Shown: positions 11,554-23,722 of the stretch, one piece after another
How the letters are laid out: each line of letters opens with the position of its first letter
How positions within the stretch are numbered: the first letter of the stretch is position 1
Assembly: GCA_014529385.2 (NCBI GenBank)
Contig: CM043957.1
Span: 84,404,881 to 84,468,880 of the forward strand
DNA from: Adiantum capillus-veneris
Lineage: Eukaryota > Streptophyta > Polypodiopsida > Polypodiales > Pteridaceae
Direction: 5' to 3'
DNA: 64,000 bases
Program-made: the position numbers and the translations under genes
Notes under the pieces: generated by a model
What the model was told of the DNA's origin: nothing
The model's database searches: none
The model's input: the letters and a program-made list of their open reading frames with translations, nothing else

Positions 11554-12750
11554 TCAACTTGTTGAGATTTTTGATATATGTTTTGGCACATTGCCCTTGT
11601 ATCTTAACATCATGTGTTTGCCATACTCTAAGAGTTCATTTGCATCTTGTTTTCCTAAGGATAGTGCTATTAATGTGTAAGTGTAGTAATATGCGGCACA
11701 GCTACCCATATACCCAAGACTATCCAATATAGTCTCTCGCAAATTTTTTTTGAAAAGAATGAATTTGTTTGTTTTGTTTGGCAACATCGGTCCACCAAGG
11801 AAGCCTGATAGTGTCTTCAGGGCAATTGTTGCAAGACTCCCTTCTTGCGGCATTCCATTGTGAAATACCAGTACTGGTGCCTCACAAATTTTGTCTTGAT
11901 ATTGTAAAAGAGTTGCATCTCTTCCACGGTACTCTTGGGTCCGACGACGGAGGAAGTCATCCTTTTCAACAATTCAAGACTACAGACAGAATTAAGTGTC
12001 AGATTCAGAGAAAGACATTGGGGGGGGAGGGGTATTACCATAAAACTTTCATCTTGCATTCAAAGTTCATCCTTCCATAGGTTCACCAAGCGACTCGACC
12101 CCTGTGTTGGGTGCTTGTACCATTCCTCTATTTCTTCATTGCTTGTCGAGGGCTTCACACTATTCCTGATTGCTTGAAAAGTAGCCTCATCACGGGTGTC
12201 TCCGTATACTTTTTTTCTTTCTGGAAACATAGTTTGAGGTACTCCATTGGGTTTCTTGAGGTTTCCATTGCCTCGTCATCATTGTTGTCTTCAAAGACAA
12301 AACCACTCCTCTCCTCATGGAATTTGGAGAGGGTGCCTAGTGCAAAGTCTTCCCTTAGACTAAAAATACTTTGAACATCATGGAGAAAACTGTATATCTT
12401 GTCACCAAATCTAAATTCTGGCACACCAGGAATCATCAACTCATCTTGTTTCTCATTAAATCCAGTCACATCCAAGGGTAGCTCGATTTTTTATGTTTTC
12501 ACAGACAACATTTTTCATTTTTCAACCTCCTTTGCTTCAGCCTCAAAGTTAATGGCCTCCTCTATCTCTTCCACTTCAAGTCCTTTTCTTTGTCCTCTTG
12601 TTCATCTGAGGTAGATCTTGTTCCTCCTGACTTGCAGAAGGTTCTAACATCATCTACATATGAGTTCATGACAAGTTCCTTTGATGCCATACCAAGAATC
12701 TCTAAAGGCTCACTAAAAATACTTCTTTTCATTGAACTTGTTAACAACTA
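11554..12750 (-). pseudogene. unknown coding remnant
   Basis: The minus strand carries protein-like segments in several frames. The best is about 110 residues at 12155-12490: ELPLDVTGFNEKQDELMIPG, VPEFRFGDKIYSFLHDVQSI, FEDNNDDEAMETSRNPMEYL. A second is at 12562-12747 (ILGMASKELVMNSYVDD) and others lie at 11554-12059. Stops and frame changes separate them and no intron borders connect them convincingly. I do not recognise the family. It may be a decayed transposon gene or a captured host gene. Confidence 0.4.
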
Positions 12751-12922
12751 CAATGAAGAGGAAGCTACTTGCTGCTACCCAAACGAACACTCCGGATCTA
12801 CTTTCGGTCTCTTTCTTCTGTGAGCTTTGATGCCTAGAAATTAGGGTAATTAAAAACCACACACAAAAAAAAGCAAAGGTGTATGGATGTAGCTATAACT
12901 ATATAAAGCATCCTGCATTAAA

Positions 12923-12945
12923 TACACACACACACACACACACAA
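12923..12945. repeat. (AC)n microsatellite
   Basis: About eleven perfect units. Confidence 0.95.
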
Positions 12946-12995
12946 ACACACTCTGAGATTATCTCTCTTTGGTTCTATGGAAGATGGGAGAGACC

Positions 12996-13224
<229 letters not shown>

Positions 13225-13499
13225 TACTTTATTTTGTGTAAAGTCTCACAAGCAAACACAATAGGGTAGTTTTTGCAAACGGTGTGTGGGATGGACTCCA
13301 AATATCACCCTCTATGTGTGCCATTGGCAGGGACATAAGAAAACTTCTAATGACACTTTGAACGGAAAAATGGAACAAAATCTAAATGAGAAGTACCTTT
13401 GCGTGGGCTCGGCATTGTTGAATGCACAAGGTGTTGGATATAGTAAATTGTTTGATGGTATCTCTTCTACACTGCTCTAAAAATCAGATAAACAAGTTT

Positions 13500-13500
<1 letters not shown>

Positions 13501-13548
<48 letters not shown>
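13501..13548. repeat. (CT)n microsatellite
   Basis: Near-perfect CT units with one CC interruption at the left. Confidence 0.95.
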
Positions 13549-13550
<2 letters not shown>

Positions 13551-13973
13551 ATACAATAAATGATTGGACCGTGTGCACCATGCACGATATTACATCAAAT
13601 TAAAATTTCACACGTGTCAAGATGCTAATAATGTCATACGTCGCATTCTAAATTTTTGAATTAGGATTGATGTGGAATAAGATGTGCATGCAGTGATTGT
13701 TTAGTTTTCATACCAAACTTGTCTGCTTGCAACTGCATGAAAAGACTATTGCATGCATATGGAAAGCTATGTGGAAGTTACAAACTGTACAAGGCGGCCA
13801 TAAAAGAAGTCACAATTCCCAATTAGATGGATGCCAACTTGTGTTGATGGAGATGCCTCCTAGATGCTGAGTACATACTGTAGAGATTCTTTGCACTACA
13901 ACCATTCATGTCGAACGTAGTTATTTTGAAAAGCATTACTATAACATGGTGATTGTTGTTATAAAAATCTCTC

Positions 13974-15110
13974 TCATTTCCTTTTTGTTTTCATTTTTCT
14001 TTTGCAGAGTGCATTGGACAAGTACACAATATAGTATTTGCATCGATACAACGTGACTCTTATCAAGCATCTGCTTTCTATTTCACATTGTGTAAGTATG
14101 GATGGAGAAGACACCCTGTTGGATGCCCATATTGTAGAGATAACAATGACTGGATAGGGACACAAGCAAGCGGATGTCCACAAGTCCTCAAATTTTGTAA
14201 GATCAACTGAGAAGGGACAGAAGCAAGAGGAGGTGATTGGACATTCACAGGAACTGACTGAGAAGAAGAGTAATAAAAAAGAGGGTGCAAGTGAGATGGA
14301 AGAGATGCATGATGAGGAGAAAGTTGGTGCAAGCGTTGAGGTGTCTTTGCATCGTTGCCTCTTAGCAAGCAATGAGACTACATCCTCAACCTCTTCCACT
14401 CTACCTTCAAACCCTATTTTGTATTCTTGTCTTCCGATGGTAGCTATAACTTTTCTTGGAGTTTGGGTCTTGTGGCTTGAAGAAACAATTCAGTTTTTTC
14501 ACTATCCAAAGTACCTTGCTTTGTTCTCGACAGATGAGCATAGCATCCCTCAAACTCCCTGAGTAGTTCGGTGATAGATAGAAAGCCCTTCTTTTGGCTT
14601 TACAACCAACTTCAAGAAAGTTTGTTTGGTAGCCCTCTCAAAGTCTTCCATGAATTATTCTTCATTTAAGGCATATTTGAATTGTTCTCAATCTCTTCCA
14701 TGCTACACCCTGATTCCCCTTACATGCTCTGTAATGTTAGGGACCAGAACAAGCTCGAAACTTCTGATCATATGTGCCTCTTGTACTTGTTGTAATTCCA
14801 TCTCCTTCACATAACCACAAAGATAATTTGTGATATATTTCCCTTAAAATTTATCCATTTTATTCACAATAGACTAAAGAGCTTTGGTTGTTGACATCTC
14901 CCTTCTTTCTGTCGCTTGTTGTTGCTGCATAAACATGCAAAATGCTTGAAACATATGCATTGTACCTTGATCAAAATGCATCCCATGTTACTCTTGTGGA
15001 TCCATAGCTTCTAAGATTTATTTTGAGACCTTTGAAGAAATGTTTGAACCTCACCCTAGCCTGCTTCATGTCGGGCTCACCAAAAATTATGTCAAGAAGT
15101 AGGCAGTGCG
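13974..15110 (-). pseudogene. retroelement gag remnant
   Basis: Read on the minus strand from 15110 downwards there is a decayed gag-like protein: LLDIIFGEPDMKQARVRFKH, then FKYALNEE...FMEDFERATKQTFLK near 14680-14620. LREFEGCYAHLSRTKQGTLD and SEKTELFLQATRPKLQEKL follow near 14570-14470, and EEVEDVVSLLAKRQRCKD near 14400-14345. The EDFERATKQTFLKW and REFE..Y..L...EQ..L pattern is common in plant retrotransposon gag proteins. Many stops and frameshifts. No zinc knuckle, protease or LTR was found beside it. Confidence 0.6.
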
Positions 15111-15879
15111 GCTAGGAAAGTGTCAGGCCTCTAACAGAGTTTGGAGAAAAATCAAGTGAATCGTAGAACCTTTGAAGCAAAGACACACTTGAAAAGAAAA
15201 AGACTCCATGCATGAAATACAATGCTCATTTGCCCTATTAAAAATCCTACTTTATCAATTCAATTCTTCATTAAAACCATTTCATGGAATCTTAGGAACT
15301 TCAATAGACAAGTCCAAATGTTTATTTGGAGTAAAACCCTAATTAGTGGCCTCACAACCTCAAACACGGGGTAGAAATAGCATGAAATTGCACTAGCACC
15401 TCCACTCAAAAATGTGGTATCTCCTTCCTTAGATGTCCAAAGGAACTCATTTTTGGCTCCATAAGCACTGATTCAACTTTAGAAATGACGAAACCATCAT
15501 TGATGTGTTATTTTGAGCTATTTTATGCGATTTTTGGGTCATTTTTTACCATTTTTGCAAAAAAAATATCCTTTTTGTCCATAAAAAGCCCAAACGAGCT
15601 AGTAGAAATCCCTAAATTTGTTAAAATATTCCCTTAGTCTCAAATTACATGTTTAAAGTCCATATTTCACTTGTCAAGTACTTTGGACACATCTTTTACG
15701 GCTACACATGAAACCTGCTTTTTTTGGATGAGATTGTCCACATTGGACATTTGAGGTAAGACACACGTGCCACTTCAAAATACTTGACATTTTTACATTT
15801 TTAAATCAAACTAGGCATGTTTTAATGTGATAAAACATGCAACATTGCCACGTCCGTTTTCACACATATGACACTCTGA
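15111..15879. other. no recognisable gene
   Basis: AT-rich sequence with no frame above about 60 codons and no repeat partner seen. Confidence 0.5.
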
Positions 15880-16503
15880 ACATTATAGCATTTGGTCCCA
15901 CACAACAAAACGCATAAAGATTGAGGTGAGCATTTAGATTCCACATTGTAAACGTGCCACAGCACGACAACGCATTTAAACTGACTTGGGTGTTACCACC
16001 ACTACCTTCATTGACAGTCAAAGTACTTTGGCAGTTTTGAGGAACCCATGTTATATTCTTGCACAACGCACATTGAGGTACATTATTATTATGTCGGAGA
16101 GAAACTCTCTGCAAGAGAGGTAATCTTCGCATATATGCCTACTATGTAGGACAACCCTGAGAAAGCTTTTTGCAAAGCTTTGGGCTTACTTCACTTTGTG
16201 GAATGATCACATAGGACTTGGCACTTTTGTATGTATGAGTGCTAGCTCATGTTCACCACATCACTTCCAGGGAAATTTATGACCATATTGTGGTAGATGT
16301 GTGTGAACACACTTAGAACCATCGAGGTACTTTTTTCCTTGTTAGGAGGCTTTTTCCCTCTGACTTGTATATACATCCATCATTGTAGGGAAAGATTTAT
16401 CTTTGTATTAGCACACTCAATAATACTCCTTGTGTTTGTGCTCTTGAGCTTCTTCTTCATCTTTTCCATTTTTGTGTGCATTTGTGTATCTGTTTTTCCA
16501 ACA
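15880..16503 (+). mobile_element. diverged 3' end of the 5864-11016 copia family
   Basis: On the plus strand this region matches, with many substitutions, the RNase H end, 3' untranslated region, polypurine tract and LTR of the intact copia element. Shared landmarks are GCAAAGCTTTGGGCTTAC near 16175, a CACATCACTTCCAGGG tract near 16260, TGTGTGTGAACACAC near 16300 and TCTTGAGCTTCTTCTTC near 16442. The LTR copy runs from 16280 (TG) to 16503 (CA), 224 bases against 227. It is 5'-truncated and much older than the intact copy. Confidence 0.85.
16280..16503 (+). repeat. degenerate copia LTR
   Basis: Aligns end to end with the 227-bp LTRs at 5864 and 10790 (opposite orientation), starting TGACCATAT and ending CCAACA. 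Confidence 0.8.
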
Positions 16504-17049
16504 CTCGTACCCTCTTGTCCATTCTCAAGAACTTTGCACTCTCTCTTCTCAAGCTTTCCATGGTTGATCACGATGGTAATGCAAAGAATACTTTTCGCTA
16601 TTTTCTATACTCTCTCAAATCTCCTCTCTTCTTGAATGCATGCAAGAATGATGAATGGATGCTTTGCATGTGAGCTTAATGATTATCTCTAAGTCCTCTC
16701 TTGATGGTTTGCTTGTCTATGCTTCGTGTGGTGTGTAAGAATATGTCTTTGCTTAAGCATTGTGTGTAGAAATGAGGAAGCTAAAGGGTTTGAATAAGGG
16801 GATAATGAAGAAGATTTCTTGAGTTTGTGGAGGTTCTACGTTGCTTTTCTCAAGTATGGATTGAGGCCTTCCATGGGGGGGCATAAGTATTGCATGGGGG
16901 ATTGAAGGTGTGTGTGAGAAGAGAATTGGGTATGTTGAGCACATGGGGAGAGAACACACTCTCTCACCCTGAAGGGAATGGACCTGCCCGTAGTAAGCTT
17001 GGATCACTAACCATGGATTGGTACATTGAGATTTGCGGTAAGCAACTCC

Positions 17050-17110
<61 letters not shown>

Positions 17111-19094
17111 CGCTATGTTGCATATGTGGCAAATCCCTATTTTCTTTTGGGATCATTGCTGAGAAACATGCCTATAAGATGGGTGTTTTGGGGTGAGTAT
17201 CTATTTCAACTCCTCTTGTTTAATGTGACATTCTTAGCATTAGTCATGTGTGTCGAGACATTGAGTGCTTCCATTCATGAATAAATTAGGGATTGTGAAG
17301 GTAGAAGTTAGGCTAGAGAAGGGGATTTGAGGTAGTTAAAGGAGTGTGTAAGTTAGCAATAGACACGCACGTACGCACATGTATTTAGCATGTTGATTTC
17401 TGATTAATTGATAGCATTACTCTAGCATTGCATTAAGCATAAGCTCACCTTAAATGTAGGAGCAAGTTAAGAGTTGAAATTAGGGTGAAATTTTCATGTT
17501 TCGAGGGTGTGTGTGCATGCTTCAATTCTTGCAAGTTTTGTAAACAAGGTGTAAATTAGACCGACTTCAAGTGTTTTTCTGTCATTACTGCAATTGGTAG
17601 GAGGAATATTGTCTACTCCAGCACTTGGCTTGCCAACATATGGTTTTTGTGCCCATTTACAATATTGAAAACCAGTTGTTTGTTTTATATATCTACAATT
17701 GATCCATACACAGGTGGCTCTTAAAGAAAGAAATTCAAATTTTGACATCACAATTATATCTAGAATGGTCACATTCTCCTTCAAAAGGCAAAAAACCAAT
17801 TGTCAAAACTATCGACCCACTAGTCTGAGCCTTAAATGGCCTCATTGGGGGACAAATAATAATTGACAACCTTTTTAAAGACTCTGACAAGTCAGAATCC
17901 ACCAAAATTCAGTGGATCAACAGTTTACACTATTGTGCAAACCGTCGATCTCTGAAAACTATTGATCCATCAAACAGAGACCTAGACTAGTTGCCAGCTG
18001 CAACTGGTCGAAACCATCTTGACTAGCACTACAACATCAACTTTTTTGTCACAAAATTGAGTTTGTAAATGGAGAGCATATGTATGGCAATAGTTGCCAA
18101 AATTGCTTGATTGGCTAATTCATCCTCTGGAAAGGACCGAAAGGATAGTCATCTTCCTTAGTAGTATCCTTGTTCGTTATTTCCGCACAATAGACAATCC
18201 TATCCATCTCTTCTTTGCCAAAGGGTCAGTAGTTATTATCATCTCCCTTGTATTCAATAAGATGTAGGGCGCTCAATCTCAACAATAGCCAGCTTATCTA
18301 CGTCCTGTAATCATGGGTTATCAAGTTGACTCTCAAGGTCACCCCATCACGCCGAAGATATAGGTAATTGTATGCCGAATCCTACATAGATATGAGTTGG
18401 TCTCTAAGAAATACCTTGTAGCTAGGATCTTTGCCAAGATCTACAAGGGAAAATGTATGTATCTAAGCCACCCCACCACTGGTGCTACAATATTAACAGA
18501 GTATCAAGAGTCTCTCACGTGTTCCACCTGAAAACTGAAGGAAATTAAGTCTCTAATTATGCTAGCAGTCCAGCATTCATAAATCTAATAGGTCCTGCTC
18601 CAAGCAATGCGGGCTGGGTCCCATAAAGCAAGAGTTGATCTCGAGGCATTCCCCCCTACTGAAGGGTCTTTGCCAACTTGGACACTTTGCTGGTCCGTTC
18701 TTCTCCTGCGATCACTGAGCGTCCATAGAATAACAATTTTCAGTATTCTGGTTGCCCATGTTCCTACATTCACCACAACACAGCATACCATTTTAGCACC
18801 TTGAGCAATGTTCATACATGTTTGGCATGCCTGTGAGATGGTTACTCGAGAAAATTTCACGGTAGTGTGGAGGATTCCTTGTACAATAGCTCAGGCATGG
18901 ACTTTCTTACCACATCCTTCACAAAACTTGCTTGACAATGGCTTTTGAATGGACATGTTTGCGAGTCACAGTAGATGCTACAAAAGTTACTACTTTCGTA
19001 GCTCCCTCCAAGCCACAATTAATCATGGAGAATAATGGAAAAAGGAGGGCGCAACTGCAAAGATCTATGCTTGCAAGCTTGTTGAATCCGCCAG

Positions 19095-19098
<4 letters not shown>
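16504..19098. other. no recognisable gene
   Basis: Apart from the GT/GC microsatellite at 17051-17113, I see only short open frames on both strands with no family motif. A 91-codon minus frame at 18585-18860 overlaps a 65-codon plus frame, and neither looks coding. Confidence 0.45.
17051..17113. repeat. (TG)n(CG)n microsatellite
   Basis: About 26 TG units followed by six CG units, a sequence class able to adopt Z-DNA. Confidence 0.95.

Positions 19099-19148
<50 letters not shown>
19099..19148. repeat. (GA)n LINE tail, copy A
   Basis: Perfect dinucleotide run followed by AATAATGAAATGAAATG, the LINE end. Confidence 0.9.
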
Positions 19149-19152
<4 letters not shown>

Positions 19153-19247
19153 ATGAAATGAAATGAAATGTTATATTAACGTCTTCAAAAGGCCAAAGTG
19201 ACCTATGAGACCAGAACTGATACAATCCTGGTGGATCTGATACAAAG

Positions 19248-19251
<4 letters not shown>

Positions 19252-19283
<32 letters not shown>
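19252..19283. repeat. (GA)n LINE tail, copy B
   Basis: Dinucleotide run followed by the same LINE end; copy B body extends to about 19595. Confidence 0.9.
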
Positions 19284-19286
<3 letters not shown>

Positions 19287-19592
19287 GAAATGTTATATTA
19301 ACGTTTTCAAAAGGCCAAAATGACCTATGAGACCAAACTGATACAATCCTAGTAGATCTGATACAAAGTCTGTGTGAAACAGTAAAAGTGTGTACAAAAT
19401 AACAATAAAGAAATAAAATCGGTGGGTAAGTATCTAGGGAGGTGTCAAAGATCAAAGGCTCACATGGGTCGATGCTCAATATCCTCCACAGAGAGGGTCT
19501 GCACAAGATGGCTCCTGCCATCCTGTGTCTCCCCAAGATATAAGTCTGATCTGCAGTTGCAGTCTCTTTCGCCTGGAAGACATCCTGGGTCT

Positions 19593-19595
<3 letters not shown>

Positions 19596-19627
<32 letters not shown>
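19596..19627. repeat. (GA)n LINE tail, copy C
   Basis: Tail of the coding LINE copy. Confidence 0.9.
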
Positions 19628-19630
<3 letters not shown>

Positions 19631-19785
19631 GAAATGAAATGAAATGTTATATTAACGTCTTCAAAAGGCCAAAATGACCTATGAGACCAAAAAGTTACAA
19701 TTGGTAAATCTGATACCATGTCTGAGTACGGAAATTACAGAGTTACAAAGAACTAAATCTAAAACACTAAGGAGAAAGGAAATAG

Positions 19786-19788
<3 letters not shown>

Positions 19789-19834
<46 letters not shown>
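19789..19834. repeat. poly-G tract, 46 G
   Basis: Uninterrupted G run in the 3' untranslated part of LINE copy C (poly-C in the sense strand). Length may be affected by sequencing error. Confidence 0.9.
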
Positions 19835-19836
<2 letters not shown>

Positions 19837-19870
19837 TGTGGGTTCAGATGAAATCTCTCATCGGTCGCTG

Positions 19871-20853
19871 TCAAATCTCTTCGGCCTCCTCCATGGTCAG
19901 TACTCTGGTTGGACGTCTTGCATGTCGAGTTAGAGTGATCTGTATCTTTTGTTGCAGCCTTCGTCCGTAGCGGGAGGACCCCCGAGGTCGTGGACGTCTG
20001 GATCTGCCAAGCTCCGTGGCTCGATCAAGCAGTGTACCTCTAGTATGGGTAGGCTCTGAGATTTGCTGTAATGACTGCTCCGTTGGCTCTTCTCTGGCTG
20101 GTGAAAAGAAATCTGTGATTCGTCTCTGAGACTGTCTTTCCTCTGATGTCCTTAGCAAGCTCTCCCTAAGTCTGCGCAGCTCTAGCAGGAACAATCCGAG
20201 ACACCTCTGATCCTTGTATCTCATGACTCTAGAAAAAGGTCCAAACCCTCCTCTGAACAGGCAGTGGAACCGGCCGCGTATCTCATAGTATGCCGGGCAG
20301 TGACATGTGTAGTGCAATTCTGTCTCTGGCTCTAAGTTGCATAGGTGACATATCCTAGCTCCTGCCGACACCCCTCGAAAACGGCTAGTCTTGATTTGGA
20401 GCTGATGTGAGGATGTGCGTATCTGTTCAATAGCGCATCTTATCCCATGCGATAAGTGTGTCCATGTATGCAGGCCTAGTCACAAAGCCGTCCTCCGTGA
20501 GTTGGAGAAGATGCTCTCTGTAGAAGGCCATCTTCGTGCCTAGCTCCTGTGTCGGCTGTATCCATGTGTTCCTGGTATTTAGCTGAATCAGATCCTGACG
20601 TACGAGTCTGGTGATCTCTGTCCGTGTGAGGGACAGGAGGGTGCATCCAGGGAGTATTGAAGCGGAGGTAATCTATCCATGTTGAGACCATGCGACTGAA
20701 ACCATGTTGTCATTTGTCCATACCAACATGCTGTATCGTCTTGTAGAGCTAGTTGTCGAGATGACTCGAGGGCAAGCCGAGCATATCTGTCCCTGGGGAG
20801 ATCCCATAGACCGTGCATAAAGGAAACTGATCTCGTCAATGCCTCCACCACGA

Positions 20854-20887
<34 letters not shown>

Positions 20888-21791
20888 CGGCTAGCTCGGC
20901 TGGGATAATCTCATGTGGTACTGAGGCCTTAGCCCGAATCATCTGAGCGATCATGGAGACCAGAGGCCTCTCCATACATCTCCATCCGTTTGTGTTGCTA
21001 GATCTCCCCTGGTGGTCTACTCAGGGTCCCCATACCTGAACTCCATAGAGCATAGCTGGAGTCACTAGAGTGACAAAAAGCCAAAGCTTTGTTCGCGGTT
21101 CCTGAAACTGAACCTGCGAACACATCCTCTCCAGTCCTCCCAAAGCTGCATATGGTCTCGTCAGTCTAGTCTCTGATGCTCTCCTTAGTGACAACACCGG
21201 TCCAACGAAGACTAACCCAAGATAAGTATATGCATCTATGTACTCCACAGTCTCCTGGCCATACATAAATGTGGGTGCCGACCTCCTGACTCATTGTGGT
21301 GTGGTGTTGAACACCATAACCTTGGTTTTCCCCATATTGACAGACAATCCACTGTCACGAGCAAGTGTATGTAGAGCATCCAAATGACATTGCATCCCCT
21401 ATGGAGAGTCAAAAATCAGCACAATATCATCAGCATATAGTAACAGCGGAATCCATGTCCCTGCTAGCTAAGCCCCCCTGTCCCCCTGACGCTCTACATA
21501 GTCCGAAAACTCATCCACATACATCCCAAAAAGAGTCGGGGATAGGGGGCATCCCTGCTTTACTCCAATAGTGGAGAGGACCATGTCAGACATTCCCTCA
21601 GTGGTGCGTACCCGCCCCATCACTGTCTTGTATAGAGCCAGAATCCCCCAAATCAGCTCTGTAGGCACACCCATGTCCTGTAATCTACGTATAAGCCTGG
21701 CTCTCCGCACTGTGTCGAAGGCTTTGCGGAAATCCACAAAGCTACAATAGATCCTCTTGCCATGGTGTCTACCCTCCTCAATAATAGCTCT
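19871..21791 (-). pseudogene. LINE ORF2 fragment: reverse transcriptase and C-terminal zinc motif
   Basis: Starts mid-protein at the junction with the neighbouring (AG)n tail. Order on the minus strand: VDFRKAFDTVRRARLIRRLQ (RT block), GVKQGCPLSPTLFGMYVDEF near 21560-21500, LLLYADDIVLIF near 21450 (the catalytic YADD), then GLSVNMGKTKVMVF. The thumb region with YIDAYTYLG follows at 21235. A C-terminal CHLCNLEPETELHYTCHC motif near 20350-20300 is a cysteine/histidine cluster usual at LINE ORF2 ends. The protein then runs to a stop at 19871. Stops in the RT, frameshifts near 20980 and 20590, and a G31 tract at 20857 break it. Endonuclease and ORF1 are absent. Confidence 0.85.
20857..20887. repeat. 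poly-G tract, 31 G, inside LINE ORF
   Basis: Encodes a run of prolines on the minus strand and coincides with a frame change in the LINE protein. Confidence 0.9.
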
Positions 21792-21817
21792 GAGAGAGAG
21801 AGAGAGAGAGAGAGAGA
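21792..21817. repeat. (AG)n LINE tail, copy D
   Basis: The 5'-truncated coding LINE (copy C) abuts this tail directly. Confidence 0.9.
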
Positions 21818-22020
21818 TGAAATGTTATATTTACGTCTTCAAAAGGCCAAAATGACCTATGAGACCACTCTATTACAAAATTGTGAATCTGATACCATGT
21901 CTGGGTACAAAAAGACTAGAACAAAGAGAGAGATGAAATGAAGTGAAATGTTATATTAACATCCAAAAGACCTATGAGACCAAAGAGTTACATCATGGTG
22001 AATCTGATACAATGTCTGAG

Positions 22021-23041
22021 AGAGGATAAGGTTTTAAACACTCAAGCTTTAAACGTTGGAGACAAGGAGATGAAAACAAGTGCTTCGATTTAATAAGGGT
22101 TTTTGTGGAAAATTTGTTGCGTGAAGTATTCATAAATGGCCTGACGAACATGATACTTTACAAACTGCATTTGCCCTGTATTTTTTCCTGATGTACAAGT
22201 AAATATGAACAAAGAATGTGTCAAGTAGCGAAAAATGTGCTTGGTGAGCAAAAGCCCTCCAAGAATGGCGGACTTGATTGTGGAATTGGCAATAATGTGG
22301 TAAATCGACTGATCTGTATGTATACGTTGGATTCTAGAAGCTCTGTAATATCTTTTCCCCTCTTTTAATCCTAGCAGTTATTCCCTCTTTATCAAGCTTT
22401 CCATTACCAAAGGTCATGATAACCTGTTCAATCATAAAAGATTATACCATTAGGGTAGGCAGTCAATGATCCGACAAAGTTAGACCTAATTTCTCAAAAA
22501 CCTACCTCAATGTTTTCCATATATAAATATCAATCACAAAGATACGATGAGGCGGATAGTCACGGTAGCCTACATGAGACGATGAGAAAGTGTGTGTGGC
22601 AGCAGCCCTTAATTTAGAAGCTGCAACACCCTTCCAAGGGGGTTTTACTCTTCTAGAGAAGGGTTAGGAAAATGCTATTCTTCAAAAGAATTATGAGAAT
22701 TTTGAAAAACAAGTTGTATGCCCTCCCAATGTGTGTGAAAAGAAAAGGGGAGTTTTTTTAAAGGCCTTCAAAATGAGTAGTCACCCTTCTATTTTGAGGT
22801 CTGTGTGGCAGTACTGTGGGCCCCAAGATAATAAGATGCTGAGAGTGTGTGCAATCCCCCTAATTTATGTCTCTTTTAAAGAGTCCATCAAAAGAAGAAA
22901 AAACATTGACTTTGCCATGTGGCCCTATTCCACAAGCTTTATCCAATGGTCCACAATTGCTGCCAAGAGTCCCTCTACTAAGACCTTATGTAGATCAATC
23001 AGACCACTTTTTGAAAACAAGATAACAAAAGACTTATCAAC
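22021..23041. other. no recognisable gene; 3' flank of the U-box kinase
   Basis: No family motif. A 120-codon plus-strand frame (22731-23093) overlaps the antisense of the U-box exon at its end and has no recognisable domain. The kinase gene's 3' untranslated region must lie here. Confidence 0.5.
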
Positions 23042-23248
23042 CTACTTGGCAAATGGAGTCTGCTGCCAACTCAATTCTTGCTTCCAAACCTGAATCTTGG
23101 ACTCAAGAGAACAATCCTTTGTGAGCTGTTTGTGATCCAATTTCAAATTTGTCATTGGCGATATGTCGTGCTGGGCTAGCCACTCTCTAATGGCAACAAA
23201 TTCGTACGTGAATCCATCAGCTGCAATGTGAGGATTTTTCATTATTTC
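23042..23248 (-). CDS. U-box kinase last exon: U-box
   Basis: Acceptor CTCTTCAG then EIMKNPHIAADGFTYEFVAI and REWLAQHDISPMTNLKL, the E2-binding U-box fold lacking metal-binding cysteines, ending at TAG. Together with YFCPLSQ from the previous exon it makes a complete U-box of about 75 residues. Confidence 0.93.
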   Translation of the reverse strand, partial: EIMKNPHIAADGFTYEFVAIREWLAQHDISPMTNLKLDHKQLTKDCSLESKIQVWKQELSWQQTPFAK

Positions 23249-23650
23249 CTGAAGAGATGAAACTTGCTAGCATTAGATAAACAAATGTCACACTGAATGA
23301 CGTGCCATATTGAAGCAAGAGTGCTACAGAGCCTGGTCATGAAACTCTGTACACATGGGCCAAAAAAACTTCGACCACAAAACCCAAAAGATGTGTACAG
23401 AAGTCATCTCGATCTAGATTGGTATTGGAGGATGCAAACATTATGCTTTTTCTTTCAGCTGGACCTGAATGAAGGCTCAGTATCTCATGAAGCTAATGTG
23501 TTTGTGGTATAATCATTTCAAGAAACTGTGCAAGCACTCCTTTGAACCATAAACACATTCCAAACGTTCTTGGCAGGGCACTCATGTCCACACATGCTTG
23601 TGTGTGGCTCCGTTAACCTTTACCTCCAAGCTGTGTGTGCACACTCACAC

Positions 23651-23722
<72 letters not shown>

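Larger units (their letters stand above)
19099..22020 (-). mobile_element. chain of five nested copies of one LINE family
   Basis: Five copies of a LINE 3' end lie in the same minus orientation. Each has the plus-strand form (AG)n, then ATGAAATGTTATATTAACG, then CTTCAAAAGGCCAAAATGAC, then CTATGAGACCA. Tails are at 19099-19148, 19252-19283, 19596-19627, 21792-21817 and about 21924. Bodies begin at 19150, 19284, 19628, 21818 and 21930. Each 5'-truncated body ends exactly where the tail of the next copy begins, so new copies appear to have inserted into the (TC)n tails of older ones. Only the third copy carries coding sequence. Confidence 0.85.

Noticed and set aside
15860-16132. 90-codon minus-strand frame as a gene
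   Set aside because: It is the antisense of the decayed copia RNase H region; the same shadow exists in the intact copy near 6316-6546.
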